Both the position numbers and the translations under genes were made by a program. DNA of 64,000 nt, from contig CBDBCB010000012.1 of NCBI GenBank assembly GCA_965202745.1, positions 94,419 through 158,418 on the forward strand. Direction: 5' to 3'. This stretch comes from JACKII01 sp965202745 (lineage in GTDB: Bacteria > Pseudomonadota > Alphaproteobacteria > Bin95). Shown piece after piece: positions 53,879 to 62,307 of this stretch. Position 1 is the first letter of the stretch, and each line of letters starts with the position of its first letter. The notes under the pieces are model-generated. The model worked only from the letters and a program-made list of their open reading frames with translations, made no database searches and was not told where the DNA came from.

Positions 53879-54112
53879 ATGACAGCCCGTTCAAAGAAAT
53901 CCACCCGCATCACCGTGAACCTAGCGGACCAGGAACATGCTGAGCTGACAGTGCTCGCTAAGCGTTATGACGTTTCACTGTCCTGGCTAACACGTCAGGC
54001 GATCGTCGAGTTCTTAAAAATGCAAGGCAGGGGAGGAGAGGGGGCCAACTTCCCTTCGAGCGGCCCCTCCAGGCGAAAGGAGAGCAGAGATGACCCAGCT
54101 CGCCTTTGCTGA
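53879..54112 (+). CDS. Ribbon-helix-helix (CopG-like) protein
   Basis: A 77-residue protein: MTARSKKSTRITVNLADQEHAELTVLAKRYDVSLSWLTRQAIVEFLKMQG, with the RHH strand TRITVNL and two helices; the C-terminal tail is low-complexity. The start at 53879 is preferred to an upstream in-frame ATG because the conserved part begins there. It overlaps the methyltransferase remnant by 23 bases and may have been its regulator, as controller proteins of R-M systems often are. Confidence 0.65.
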   Translation: MTARSKKSTRITVNLADQEHAELTVLAKRYDVSLSWLTRQAIVEFLKMQGRGGEGANFPSSGPSRRKESRDDPARLC

Positions 54113-54300
54113 AGCGTCCGAATTCTACCGTGTTGATGCAGCGCTTAAGCTTGATCCAAAGAGGCGATCGACACTCGGACAGTTTATGACGCCCGCCCCG
54201 ATCGGACGTTTCATGGCCAGCTTATTTTCGGACTTCTCCGGCGATTTGCATGTGCTCGATCCTGGTGCAGGAGTCGGATCACTGACGGCAGCGCTGGTCG
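54090..54300 (+). pseudogene. N6-adenine DNA methyltransferase, N-terminal remnant
   Basis: MTQLAFAEASEFYRVDAALKLDPKRRSTLGQFMTPAPIGRFMASLFSDFSGDLHVLDPGAGVGSLTAALVE contains the LGQFxTP and SAM-binding DPGAGVGSLT motifs of Eco57I/PstI-like methylases. After about 70 codons the sequence becomes a relaxase fragment on the other strand. The NPPY motif and the restriction gene are absent. Confidence 0.75.
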
Positions 54301-54305
54301 AGTTC

Positions 54306-54479
54306 ATGGGGCAGGCTCAACTGGATTTCGCGGGCAAGCTGCGCGGCCTTACGACGCTCAGCAGCTTCCACCGCGTTCCAGAGTTGAGCGCGCTCGTGCA
54401 TCCAGTCGGGTGTGCCTTCGGGGGCTAACACCTCGACATGGATCACGCCTGCCTTGCGGCTGTAGTCAGATATTGTCAA
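54306..54479 (-). pseudogene. MobA/MobL-type relaxase, internal fragment
   Basis: Minus-strand codons ISDYSRKAGVIHVEVLAPEGTPDWMHERAQLWNAVEAAERRKAAQLAREIQLSLPHEL match the conserved MobA/MobL relaxase segment (DYxRK.GV...LWNAVExAExRKxAQLAREI.LxLPxEL). Both the N-terminal catalytic Tyr region and the His triad part are missing. Evidence that a mobilisable plasmid contributed here. Confidence 0.7.
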
Positions 54480-54645
54480 CGGCGGCGTAAAACCGCGACA
54501 GGTCCAGTTTCGATTTCGCGATTTCGCGATTTCGCTGGCGCTGCATCCCGAAAATCCAGCCAGACCGGATACCGGCCCTCACGGGCCTTCCAAACCATGC
54601 CGCCCTGTGGCAGACCGGGGACACAGGGCCGGGAAGGCAAGACAT

Positions 54646-55008
54646 ATGAACTGGATCAGGTGGGCTGTGATCGCCGTCGTCGTATCGCTTGGGCAGGCAG
54701 GTCTCGCCCAAACGGGCTGCGATAACTGGAATACATTGGACTTCTTCGAGGACGCCGATGGCGATCTGGTCCGAACATGCGTCGCCGCAGGGGCCGATCC
54801 AAACGCGCGGCACGTGACCGGCGGCACCCCGCTGCACTACGCGGCCCATCAGGGCCAGACAGGGGCCATCGCAGCGCTCATCGCCAAAGGAGCCGATCAC
54901 AACGCGCGGCACGTGACCGGCCAGATCCCCTTCGATCTGATCCCCGAGGACTCCCCGCTTGTCGGAACATCGGCCTACTGGCGTCTGAGGGACGCCCGGT
55001 TCGACTGA
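54646..55008 (+). CDS. Secreted ankyrin-repeat protein, short form
   Basis: A 120-residue version of the protein at 38835, with the same signal peptide, cap and C-terminus, but only about two ankyrin repeats. The missing 396 bp equal exactly four 33-residue units, bounded by the identical 29-bp sequence beginning GCCGATCACAACGCGCGG in the long copy (39081 and 39477), so it arose by in-frame recombination between those repeats (or the long form by expansion). The surrounding flanks are duplicated too. Confidence 0.8.
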   Translation: MNWIRWAVIAVVVSLGQAGLAQTGCDNWNTLDFFEDADGDLVRTCVAAGADPNARHVTGGTPLHYAAHQGQTGAIAALIAKGADHNARHVTGQIPFDLIPEDSPLVGTSAYWRLRDARFD

Positions 55009-55636
55009 CGCCACCGCCAGCGCTCTGCGGGCCGCTCAGAGCCTCTCAAGGGGGGATTTGCGGGGTAGGCCTCGTCTCTTTTGCCCTCAGCCGCGCTCTA
55101 CGGGCCTCTCAGAGCCTCTCAAGGGGGGTTTACCCGGCAAACCCCACCCTCCCGGCGGTCCCGAGAGCGCACGAGGGCCGGACAAGCGCGGCGGACCCCT
55201 CCAATGACAAACTGGACGCAAGCGCCGGGATCGGGCCGGATCGTGCTCCGGGGAGCCCTTAACCTCGCCCCCGAAGCCGCCCCCTTTGAGGCTCGGCCTA
55301 GGCTTCGGGGGGCGACACTCCTCTTGCGGGATCAAAATCCAGCACCCGCCACCCGCGCTCCGCTCTGGTCTCCGGTGCCCCCTCCCAATCCGCTCTTCCC
55401 GTTTCTCTGCAAAATCCCGACCTTTCGACAAGCGATTTGGCGTGTGTTTTTCGAGGGGGGTTTTCCTTTCTTCTTGTTTTTCGCGCGTGGGCGGAATGTT
55501 TTCAATGGGTTACAAGACGCTAATACGAGATTTTTGCGGTTCTATCCACAGGTAAACTGGACGCAATCGCCAACTTGAACCGCGAAACGTTCCGGGTATA
55601 AGCGAGAGAAAATAACCCCCCGTAATAACCCAGAAC
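55009..55636. other. Noncoding duplicate region downstream of the short ankyrin gene
   Basis: No convincing gene. It contains a partial tandem duplication of the ankyrin 3' flank (GAGCCTCTCAAGGGGGG twice, near 55040 and 55110), a G/C-rich palindromic part near 55290-55320, and then the same CCCGTAATAACCCAGAAC segment that precedes the type B element at 39834. Confidence 0.4.
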
Positions 55637-56456
55637 GGGATCGTCAAGTTGTTGACCACAATCCCAATTGCCCGTAACGCCTGACGATGATCAGCCAGAT
55701 TTCCCAACCTCGCCTAAAAGGCTACCGCTTCCCGCGTTCCATCATTTCTTACGCGGGCTCGGCATACCATCGCTTTGCACTCAGTCTGCGCGACGTTGAG
55801 GATTTGCTTGCTGAACGAGGCATCAAGGTGAGTTACGAGACAATCCGTTCATGGGTCAGAAAATTCGGAACTCAGATTGCGAAGCATGTCAGGGCTGCGC
55901 GTCAACAGCCCTCGGATAAATGGCATCTGGATGAAGGGGTGATCATCATCCGCGGTGTGAAGCATTGGCTGTGGCGCGCCGTTGCCGGCAACGGCGAAGG
56001 TCTCGACATCCTGGTGCAATCACGCCGAAATGCGCGGGCTGCAAAGCGGTTCATTGCCAGGTTGGTAGCCCGCTGGGGGACGCCCCGAGTCATAGTGGCG
56101 GACTGACGGACAAGCTGCGCCGCTACGGTGCCGCCCTGCGCAAACGCGCGTTGGAGGTGGATCACCGAGCGCATAAAGGGATAAACAATCGTATCGAAGG
56201 ATCGCACAGACCAACACGGAAACGAGAAAAAATACAGGGCCGTTTCAAGTCAGCCCGTCAGGCGCAGAGATTTCTGGCCGCCCATGATGAAACCGCAAAC
56301 CTGTTCCGCCCACGTCGCCACAAAATGACTGCCTCCGCCTATCGCCAGAAACGAGCCGCCGCATTTCACCAATGGAACGAATGCGCCAGCGAACTGGCCG
56401 CTTGAAGAGCCTCAAGTCGGCAGTTTCTTAGGCGCTGAAAACAACGTGACAATGCC
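55637..56456 (+). mobile_element. IS6-family element type B, copy 3 (820 bp)
   Basis: Full element; the left flank is the same as the copy at 39834, the right flank is a CRISPR repeat cut at 56457. No target duplication. Confidence 0.8.
55687..56405 (+). pseudogene. IS6-family transposase type B, frameshifted
   Basis: Same layout as at 39884, including the 8-base insertion and TGA after PRVIVAD; the second frame ends at 56405. Confidence 0.8.
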
Positions 56457-56486
56457 CGCCCCCTTTATGGGGGCGGGCATTGAAAC
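56457..56486 (-). CRISPR. Single CRISPR repeat remnant
   Basis: Minus strand: GTTTCAATGCCCGCCCCC followed by ATAAAGGGGGCG, 30 nt kept of a repeat like those at 50543. It is cut by the type B element on one side and joined on the other to 19 bases and the rep fragment, the same junction as at 50524-50542 but inverted. Confidence 0.6.
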
Positions 56487-56505
56487 TGCCATGGCCATCC
56501 TCCTA

Positions 56506-56714
56506 GAATGTTAATCAGCACGCCTTCGGCCCTGAGTTCGTCCAGAGCTGCGTCCAGTGCGCTGACATTGGCGCTCATACGCTTGTTGTTCAAAAACCCA
56601 CTGTCGCGCTGCACAGATGAAAAGAGGAAGGAATAGGCATCGAAGAGGCTGGCATTGCGATAACGATGCACCAGACGCTTGTACAGCCATCTCGCCAAAG
56701 CCGTCGATAGGCGC
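56506..56714 (-). pseudogene. Plasmid rep gene internal fragment, copy 2
   Basis: LRLSTALARWLYKRLVHRYRNASLFDAYSFLFSSVQRDSGFLNNKRMSANVSALDAALDELRAEGVLINI, with the same substitutions as the fragment at 50303, so the two derive from each other by duplication and inversion rather than independently from rep. Confidence 0.8.
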
Positions 56715-57300
56715 AAACGGGCGTCGTGGGAGCGGCAAAAGAAAGGGATCATGGTGTCGTCGTCAGGCCTGCGGTCGATCTGGCTGCGCAATGATCTGGA
56801 AACCATGAAGAAGCGGCTCAAGGCCTTGGAAGCCCGCGCCGCGCTGGACGGCATCCTGCTGACCGAGGACCAGATGGCCGCCCTGGAAAAAGCCAAGGCC
56901 AGGAAAGAGGCGCACGGCGAAATCGCGCGCCACCACCCTGGCTATCTGGGCAGTCAGGACACCTATTATGGAGGCACAATGAAGGGGGTGGGGCGGATAG
57001 ATCAACAGACGTTTGTCGACACATATGCCCGCGTGGCGGTTTGCAAACTCTATACCGAAAAGACCGCCATCACCGCCGCTGATCTACTCAACGACCGCGT
57101 GATCCCTTATCTTTGCCGCACACAAGATCAGCCTGCTGCGCGTGCTGACGGACCGAGGCACGGAATATTGCGGCAAGGTCGAGAACCACGCCTACCAGCT
57201 CTATTGGGCGATCGAGGACATAGACCACACCCGCACCAAGGCCAATTCCCCGCAAACGAATGGCATCTGTGAGCGGTTCCACCGAACCATCAAGGATGAG
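56715..57300 (+). mobile_element. IS481-family internal fragment
   Basis: Transposase codons from KRASWERQKKGIMVSSSG through DTYARVAVCKLYTEK, the CTT TGC shift site, and LTDRGTEYCGKVENHAYQLYW to ERFHRTIKDE, cut at 57300 by an IS6 type A element. Both IS481 ends are missing. Confidence 0.85.
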
Positions 57301-58108
57301 GGTATTGCCAAGTTGTTGGCGGCAGACAGTGCTTCATTGGCGGCGGCTGGGTCACGCCACCATTTCTGCGGTGTAGCCGGACCATAGGCTGAATGCATCG
57401 GAACGGGCGTGGCGGTATGAAGTTGCGTTGAGTTGATAACGGCGGGGGCGGAAAACCAGGTTGATCTGATCGTGCGCAGACAAAAACCTCTGAGCTTGCC
57501 GGTGAGATTTGAACCGGCCCAATATTTTTCTCTTTTGCGAGTTGAGCGGTGCGAGACTTCGATCACGTTGTTTAGGCCTTTGTGAGCCCGGTGGTCAGCT
57601 TTCGGGGCCAATGACTTGATCGGTTTGATGTAGCTAGGCAACTTGTCCGTGATGACGACTCTCGGTTCGCCAAACCGTTCGGTCAATCTTTGGAAAAAGC
57701 GCCTTGCCGCTTTGGCATTTCGGCGCGATTGCACGAGGATATCAAGAACGTCTCCATTGGCGTCGATCGCCCGCCACAGCCAGTGTTTCTTGCCGCGGAT
57801 CATGATCACGACTTCGTCCATGTGCCACTTGTCGTTCGGTGAAGGTCGATCCCGCCGGATGCAATCCGCAAAATGTCGACCAAAACGATTGACCCACAAC
57901 CGGACCGTTTCCCGACTGACAATCACACCCCGCGCAGCCAACAAGTCTTCAACATCAGCAGTGCTCAGTGCGAAGCGGTGGTACGCCCAGACTGCCCAAG
58001 CAATGATCTCACGAGAAAAGCGGAACCCCTTCAGGCGCGGCAAGGTGGTCGGAATGTTCATGACCCACTGATAACCCGGTCAAGTCAGGCGAACAAATTG
58101 GCAATACC
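57301..58108 (-). mobile_element. IS6-family element type A, copy 6 (808 bp)
   Basis: Full element in minus orientation. On the left it cuts the IS481 fragment; on the right it cuts the VWA-like gene. It is the rightmost IS of the island. Confidence 0.85.
57352..58061 (-). pseudogene. IS6-family transposase type A, frameshifted
   Basis: As at 34301, with the same A5-run shift. The zero frame reads out of the element into the antisense strand of the IS481 fragment to 57201. Confidence 0.8.
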
Positions 58109-58500
58109 CGTCCGCGTTCAAAAACCGGAGCAGGCCGCGGTCCACGCTAGTCAGCCGCGATAGGATCGCCATAACCACCATATCGGTCACGGCGTCACTA
58201 CCATCAAGCCGGCCGGACTGACCGCCGGACAGGTCGGAGATGGTCTGGAAATCCAGCGTCGTATCCGGCCGCTGCGCGACAACGAAGGTATGGATCGGCA
58301 CCTGCTTTTCGACGAAGTATCTCGCCCAGTCATGGGCGGTCAGCACCTCGCGTCACTGCCGACCGATCGTCTAGGTCGTAGTGCGGATTAGACGGTTCGT
58401 CGCCGGCCACCAGTACCGCCGCCGAGTCGTCTTGCACGAAGATCCTTTTCAACGCTGCCTCAACTGCTCCGCCGGTGCCTCTCACGGCCTGGGGAGGGCA
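58109..58500 (-). pseudogene. VWA-like protein fragment, frameshifted
   Basis: Minus strand: VRGTGGAVEAALKRIFVQDDSAAVLVAGDEPSNPHYDLDDRSAVT, then after a frame change near 58350 VLTAHDWARYFVEKQVPIHTFVVAQRPDTTLDFQTISDLSGGQSGRLDGSDAVTDMVVMAIL. A GDEPS motif, a WARxxxEKxVPIHTFxV strand and a later ISxLSGG are typical of the second half of a von Willebrand A domain. It is cut by the IS6 element at 58108. It could be chromosomal sequence at the right edge of the island. Confidence 0.5.
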
Positions 58501-58527
58501 GTGCTAAATATGCAATGCTCAACCACG

Positions 58528-59211
58528 TCAGCCGGCTGGGCGTTGTTTTTTCAGCCAGGCGGCGGCCATGGTGGCGGCCTCGGTACCGTTGAATTCGGTT
58601 TGAATGTAGCGCGCGCGCTGTATGGCGATGCTTGTTTGGCCCGTTGCAGCCTCTTGTTTGGCCTGGCGGAATTCCAGGCCTGCCATTTGGTCGCGAAGGT
58701 GGACTAGGCGCGTTTGCGCCACGCCATCCGGATCGAACCGCGCGGCTCTAACGCTGGCGTTCTCAAGCGCCAAATAGGCTTGGCGGGCGGCGTCCGCTGC
58801 TGCTTCGTATGGGGTGCCTACCTCGATTTGGGCGGAGGCCATTTCCTGCTGGGCAATGGCGGCAATCAGGATCGCCCGGGTTTCGATCTCGTTGTCTTTG
58901 GCGCGGGATTGCGCCTCCATTGCGGCGTCGTGGGCCTCCGGCAGCGCGCGACTGGCCAGCAGCGCGTAGGCGTATTCGAGATTAAGAGCAGCTTGGTGGC
59001 GGGACTCGGCAACCGAGATGAGCGATTTGTATTGCTCGGCAGCGGCACGCGCGTCGCCGCTTTCCAGAGTTTGGCGGGCTGCCTCGTATTGCTCCTCGAA
59101 GTCGTCGGGCTGAGTGTTCTGAAGCGTCAGACAACCCTGGAGCAGCCCGCTGAACAGCAAAATGAGCATCAGTTCGCAAGCGCGCCGTGCGCATGCCGGG
59201 AACGGCCTCAT
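58528..59211 (-). CDS. TPR-like lipoprotein next to the type II secretion genes
   Basis: A 227-residue protein whose N-terminus contains MLILLFSGLLQGCLTLQN, a lipoprotein signal with lipobox LLQGC (Cys about residue 27; starting at the second Met, 59169, the signal would have normal length). The rest is helical with TPR-like units (EEQYEAARQTLESGDARAAAEQYKSLISVAESR; YALLASRALPEAHDAAMEAQ; SIAIQRARYIQTEFNGTEAATMAAAWL). It is transcribed divergently from gspC, 137 bases away. Outer-membrane TPR lipoproteins can act as secretin pilotins, so such a role is possible but unproven. Confidence 0.72.
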   Translation of the reverse strand: MRPFPACARRACELMLILLFSGLLQGCLTLQNTQPDDFEEQYEAARQTLESGDARAAAEQYKSLISVAESRHQAALNLEYAYALLASRALPEAHDAAMEAQSRAKDNEIETRAILIAAIAQQEMASAQIEVGTPYEAAADAARQAYLALENASVRAARFDPDGVAQTRLVHLRDQMAGLEFRQAKQEAATGQTSIAIQRARYIQTEFNGTEAATMAAAWLKKQRPAG

Positions 59212-59348
59212 GCGTTTCTACCCATCTGCCGCCGATACGGGCGGTGCGCGCGAATCTGTCTCCGATTACGGAGTCAGGCATAGTCGATTGTGGCGCCACC
59301 ATAAAAATGTATTGTCATGGTATCCGAGACAAGCTGTTGAAGCTCCGT

Positions 59349-60335
59349 ATGACTTTGCTCGTTCAACTGACAAGAGTCAGTCTGATTACTGTAACCGTGT
59401 CCATCTTGGGCTGGCAAGCGGGCGAGATGGTTGCAAATATGGTTGCGGGAACGGAGATGGCCGCTCCCTTAGAGGGCTCAAGCGACGAATCGGGACGACA
59501 AGACAGCGCCGCCGAAAGCGGCAGCGCCATAACTGCCTCCTGGGTTCAGGTCCCTCTGTTCGGCGCAGTGAAAGCGTCAGCCAACAACAAAGGGGCCTCT
59601 ACGTCAGCAAAACAAAGCAAGTATGTGTTGCGGGGCGTCTTTCAGGCTCCCGGCAGCATTGCGCTCGCACTGATCGAAATCGATGGCGCAACAGGCGTCT
59701 ACCGGCTGAATGGTACATTGGAAACGGGCGATCGGCTGGTCGAGATCTCGCCGGATCAGGTGATCCTGGAGAAGGCTGACGGACGCGAGGCGATCTTTTT
59801 CGCGAATGCGCTCGGCGATGGGGCTGCGGTTGCGCAGGCGGAACCGTCCACACCGGAGCCCTCCGCAATCGTCATGGCGGTTTCCGGCGGTATACAAGAA
59901 CCGATGCCGGCACCGAAGCAGGAGCCCCAGCGAACGGCGTCCAAGCGCAAATTCGGTGCTTCCGCGGCCGATCTGGCGGCCGCGGAGCATACCGAAAAGC
60001 CGGTAACGCACGAGCGGCGCGAGCCGGTTGCGCTGGACACGTTGAAAGATGCTATTGTTGAGGGGGATGCGCTCGGTTCGGTCCGGTTTGAGCGGGCACG
60101 CGCACACGATGCCGATGTGGGCCTGCGTATACGCTGGCTGAGAGGCACGCCGATATCGACCGCAATCGGCTTGCAGCGGGGAGATGTGATCGTTGCCGTT
60201 AACAAGCAGAAAGTCACGGATCGGGACGCGATGCAAAGCCTGATCCAAAGCCTAGCCCAGACGAACGAAATCGTCGTGGAGCTGGAGCGGGACGAGGCAC
60301 CTTACCGTATCGTCGTTCCGCTGGTCGGATCCTGA
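59349..60335 (+). CDS. gspC: Type II secretion system protein C (GspC-like)
   Basis: A 328-residue protein. Start ATG 59349: MTLLVQLTRVSLITVTVSILGWQAGEMVANM is a single N-terminal membrane anchor. Then the homology region WVQVPLFGAVKAS...KYVLRGVFQAPGSIALALIEIDG...YRLNGTLETGDRLVEISPDQVILEKADGREAIFF, a Pro/Ala/Glu-rich linker, and a C-terminal PDZ domain (GLRIRWLRGTPISTAIGLQRGDVIVAVNKQKVTDRDAMQSLIQSL). GspC links the inner-membrane platform to the GspD secretin and recruits substrates. One base separates it from gspD. Confidence 0.85.
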   Translation: MTLLVQLTRVSLITVTVSILGWQAGEMVANMVAGTEMAAPLEGSSDESGRQDSAAESGSAITASWVQVPLFGAVKASANNKGASTSAKQSKYVLRGVFQAPGSIALALIEIDGATGVYRLNGTLETGDRLVEISPDQVILEKADGREAIFFANALGDGAAVAQAEPSTPEPSAIVMAVSGGIQEPMPAPKQEPQRTASKRKFGASAADLAAAEHTEKPVTHERREPVALDTLKDAIVEGDALGSVRFERARAHDADVGLRIRWLRGTPISTAIGLQRGDVIVAVNKQKVTDRDAMQSLIQSLAQTNEIVVELERDEAPYRIVVPLVGS

Positions 60336-60336
60336 C

Positions 60337-62304
60337 ATGCGATTTGCCAAGATTCCCTCGGCCATCGCGATAGCAGCCCTTTCCGCCGCTCTACTGCTGG
60401 CGTTGATGTACGGCGTTCGGGCGCAGGACTCCCGCTTGAACCTGCGTGATGCGGAGCTCTCTGCGTTTATCGAGTTGGTTGCCCAGATCACTGGCCGGAA
60501 CTTTATCGTCGATCCGCGGGTGCGGGGGACGGTCACTATTGTGGCGCCCGATGCCATTGAGCCGGAGGCGGTGTTCCGCATCTTCCTGAATGTGCTGGAA
60601 CTGAACCGCTTTACCCTGGTGGAAGGCGACGGGGCGGACCGGATTGTGCCGGCCCAGGTGGCCCGCGAACTATCGCCTGACGAAAGGGCCGATCCGCCGA
60701 AGGGCTTTGTGACCAAGGTCATGCGTGTGGAATACATGCCGATGAACGAGGCGGTGGAGGTGATTCGGCCATTGCTGGCGCCGGAAGCGGTCTTGACCGC
60801 ATTTCCGACCGGCCGCCTGCTGATCATCTCGGACCGGGAGCCGAGCATTGGCAGGGTGGAACGGCTGTTGGTACGCATCGATCGGCCGCGCGAAACCCAG
60901 GTGGAAGTGGTCACGTTGCTGAACGCCAACGCCGAGCGGGTCGCAAAGACCCTGGGTGCGTTGGAGTTTACCTCACCAGGCGCGACCGTCGCCCATGATC
61001 CTCGCTCCAACACTCTGTTGGTGACAGGGCCGGAGGCATTTCGCGCCCAGGTACGCGCCTTGGCAGCAGAACTCGACCAGCCGCGCAACATTGCCGATGC
61101 CACAGTCGTGCGCCTGCGCTATGCCGATGCCGCCAACATCGAAAAGATAGTCTCCAAGCTGTTTGCCTCCACATCTGGCGGCGGCGAGAGCAATCAGGGG
61201 GGCGACTCCAGCCCCGCTATCGTGGCCGATGAAACCACTAATTCCGTGCTGATCACCGCCCGGCCGGATCGGATTTCATCGATTGTGGCGGCTGTTCGAG
61301 CCTTAGACCAGCGGCCGGTACAAGTACTGATCGAGGGCATGATCTTTGAGATGAGCACCGAGAATTTTGCCCAGTTAGGCGCGCAGTTTGGCGCACTGAT
61401 TTCCCAGGTGTTTGCTGGTGGTGTGCAATTCAATGTCGGTGGCGTGCCTTCCTTGGGGGCTCTCGTAACGACGGTGTTGGCTGGGAACACGCCGGTGCTC
61501 TCCAGCGGCGCTTCCATCGCCGCTGGCACTACGATCGGCAGCGATGGCGCCGCCGTGGCGTTCCTCTCAGCGCTGGCGAGAGATACCTCCACGAACATCT
61601 TGGCCACGCCCTCGGTGCTGACACTGGAGAATGAAGAGGCGAAGATTATCGTCGCCCAGAACGTGCCGTTCGTGACCGGCCGTTTTTCAACGGTTGGCGA
61701 AGATGCGATCCCGAACCAACCCTTTCAGACCATTCAGCGTCAGGATATCGGCCTGACTCTGACGGTGAAGCCACAAATTACCGGCGACGGTGATGTGCGG
61801 ATGAAGGTCTCGCAGGAGGTGTCCAACCTGACGACGACCGCTTCCGCCGCCGGGGGGGAAATCACCCTGAAAAGGGCCATCGATACGAATATTCTGGTTG
61901 GCGACGGCAGCATGGTGCTGCTCGGCGGTCTTCTCGAGGAAGCTTCGGAAGGGGAGCGGGAGCGTGTTCCTGGCTTAGGTGACATACCGGTTTTGAGTTA
62001 CCTATTTAGCTCCAAGTCAGCTGAAGGTTCGCAGCGGATCTTGCTGCTGCTGCTGCGGCCGGCCGTTATCCGCACGGATGCGGAAGCCCGCCAGGCGACG
62101 GACAAGACCGTGAACCGGGCCCGCTCCGAAAGCGCCGAGTTGGCCAGCCGGCTGGACGACCGATATCCCCGGATGTCCCAGACTACCTTGCCCACCATGT
62201 TGCCGAAGCTGGGCGCTCCTTTCCGGGCAAGTGGCATTGGAGGGAGCACGAAGGCTTGGCTCTTGCCGCCCCTGCCGCCGCGGCTGCAATTCGGGGAGCC
62301 TTAA
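60337..62304 (+). CDS. gspD: Type II secretion system secretin (GspD)
   Basis: A 655-residue secretin. Signal peptide MRFAKIPSAIAIAALSAALLLALMYGVRAQ, then N0 (LNLRDAELSAFIELVAQITGRNFIVDPRVRG), N1-N3 KH-like domains (VKVMRVEYMPMNEAVEVIRPLL, VVTLLNANAERVAKTLGAL, VVRLRYADAANIEKIVSKLF) and the C-terminal secretin domain with LATPSVLTLENEEAKIIVAQNVPFVTG and VPGLGDIPVLSYLFSS. Forms the outer-membrane pore. The C-terminus carries a ~70-residue extension that could be an S-domain-like pilotin site. The stop is three bases before gspE. Confidence 0.95.
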   Translation: MRFAKIPSAIAIAALSAALLLALMYGVRAQDSRLNLRDAELSAFIELVAQITGRNFIVDPRVRGTVTIVAPDAIEPEAVFRIFLNVLELNRFTLVEGDGADRIVPAQVARELSPDERADPPKGFVTKVMRVEYMPMNEAVEVIRPLLAPEAVLTAFPTGRLLIISDREPSIGRVERLLVRIDRPRETQVEVVTLLNANAERVAKTLGALEFTSPGATVAHDPRSNTLLVTGPEAFRAQVRALAAELDQPRNIADATVVRLRYADAANIEKIVSKLFASTSGGGESNQGGDSSPAIVADETTNSVLITARPDRISSIVAAVRALDQRPVQVLIEGMIFEMSTENFAQLGAQFGALISQVFAGGVQFNVGGVPSLGALVTTVLAGNTPVLSSGASIAAGTTIGSDGAAVAFLSALARDTSTNILATPSVLTLENEEAKIIVAQNVPFVTGRFSTVGEDAIPNQPFQTIQRQDIGLTLTVKPQITGDGDVRMKVSQEVSNLTTTASAAGGEITLKRAIDTNILVGDGSMVLLGGLLEEASEGERERVPGLGDIPVLSYLFSSKSAEGSQRILLLLLRPAVIRTDAEARQATDKTVNRARSESAELASRLDDRYPRMSQTTLPTMLPKLGAPFRASGIGGSTKAWLLPPLPPRLQFGEP

Positions 62305-62307
62305 GTC

